Source of the DNA: an uncultured Flavobacteriaceae bacterium
GTDB taxonomy: Bacteria; Bacteroidota; Bacteroidia; Flavobacteriales; Flavobacteriaceae
Reading direction: 5' to 3'
Length of the DNA: 14,941 nt
NCBI GenBank assembly: GCA_938041595.1
Contig: CALITN010000060.1
Location: 1-14,941 of the forward strand
Part shown: piece after piece, positions 14,445-14,941 of the stretch
Layout: each line of letters opens with the position of its first letter
Numbering within the stretch: the stretch's first letter is position 1
The notes under the pieces: generated by a model
Told to the model about the DNA's origin: nothing
The model's input: the letters and a program-made list of their open reading frames with translations, nothing else
Databases searched by the model: none
Position numbers and translations under genes: made by a program

Positions 14445-14941
14445 TTATCCCGGCCAATTCTGAAGAGTCATTTCAAGGGCTTGTGACAAAATCATGGCCC
14501 CTGCTATCAGCTTCCATTTTTCCTTGGTCAAGATTCCAAAACGAACCCATACGAATTGTAATATCAAGACACAAAGAATGATAATTATCTGCGCCACCTC
14601 GACTCCAAAAGCAAAAGAAAACAAGGCAAAACGAGCATCCTCTCCCGATACAATCATTCCAAAATAGCGTCCAAAGCCAAAACCATGAATGATTCCAAAA
14701 ATAAAAATTAGCAAACTGAGTAAGGCTTGGGATCGAGAGGATGGGGTTGAACCTTGCAATAAAGGAATACAGGCGACAAGAATTGATATCGGTATTAGAA
14801 ACTCTACCCATTCCGTTGGGGGATTGAGAGCAAAATAATAATTCCCGATCAAAGACAGCGTATGACCCACCGTGAACAAGGTGGTCCACCACAGTAATTT
14901 TCGTAGGGCTTCAAAATGAAAGGGCACCGTGAAAGCCGCAA
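14445..14941 (-). CDS. HupE/UreJ family membrane protein (5' end outside window)
   Basis: About 164 residues are visible. The reading frame continues through the window edge: upstream of an in-frame GTG at 14927 lie codons for AAFT, giving AAFTVPF before the conserved FTVGHTLSL. That fits the family, which normally has one more helix at the N-terminus (total about 190-200 residues). The GTG is therefore not the start. Several helices are visible, with HTL and GIIHGFGFG holding the conserved histidines suspected to bind metal. Related proteins are linked to nickel or metal uptake for hydrogenase and urease, but no hydrogenase or urease gene is present here, so the role is open. Probably the upstream gene of the dCMP deaminase/S41 unit. 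Confidence 0.82.
   Translation of the reverse strand, partial: AAFTVPFHFEALRKLLWWTTLFTVGHTLSLIGNYYFALNPPTEWVEFLIPISILVACIPLLQGSTPSSRSQALLSLLIFIFGIIHGFGFGRYFGMIVSGEDARFALFSFAFGVEVAQIIIILCVLILQFVWVRFGILTKEKWKLIAGAMILSQALEMTLQNWPG

Noticed and set aside
14473..14892. Overlapping 139-codon minus-strand open frame inside the HupE-like gene
   Set aside because: It is a frame shadow of the HupE-like gene, whose conserved motifs lie in the other frame.
14914..14927. GTG at 14927 as the true start of the HupE-like gene
   Set aside because: The frame stays open upstream to the window edge and the upstream residues continue the expected family sequence, so the gene is cut by the window.

Overview
The window looks like chromosomal core-genome DNA from a member of the Bacteroidota, most likely a flavobacterium (Flavobacteriaceae). 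This rests on four things. The protein types are characteristic: a TonB-dependent receptor with a CarboxypepD-reg-like N-terminus, a lipoprotein with an SDDD surface-export tail, a PiT transporter with a C-terminal PhoU-like domain, and a eukaryote-like class Ia ribonucleotide reductase in nrdB-nrdA order. The DNA is AT-rich. Start codons usually lack a Shine-Dalgarno sequence. Several promoters carry the Bacteroidota -7 element TAnnTTTG. I see no phage, IS element, CRISPR array, tRNA or rRNA.

Region 1 (1-6736, + strand) is a probable phosphate-acquisition cluster: a surface beta-helix lipoprotein, a 939-residue TonB-dependent receptor without a SusD partner, and a PiT-type phosphate permease with a fused PhoU-like domain. 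Together they could carry phosphate, or a phosphate-containing ligand, from the cell surface through the outer membrane and into the cytoplasm. 11-bp-phased TTAACA/TGTTAAG-like direct repeats, resembling PHO boxes, lie upstream of the lipoprotein gene, upstream of the receptor gene, and upstream of the small MORN-repeat gene that converges on the permease.

Region 2 (6733-10800, - strand) holds the MORN-repeat secreted protein and the nrdB-nrdA operon. A strong intrinsic terminator lies after nrdA. A perfect DnaA box (TTATCCACA) lies in the nrdB promoter region, which suggests a link between deoxynucleotide supply and replication initiation.

Region 3 (10930-12383) has a cysteine-rich DUF3109 protein on the - strand, a divergent MarC-family membrane protein, and a 66-residue two-helix membrane protein.

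Region 4 (12385-14941, - strand) is a probable operon of a HupE/UreJ-like membrane protein (cut by the window end), a dCMP deaminase and an S41 (CtpA-type) protease. The deaminase complements the reductase in making dTMP precursors. The most interesting leads are the putative Pho-like operators, which would define a phosphate regulon including the lipoprotein, receptor and MORN genes, and the DnaA box at nrdBA.
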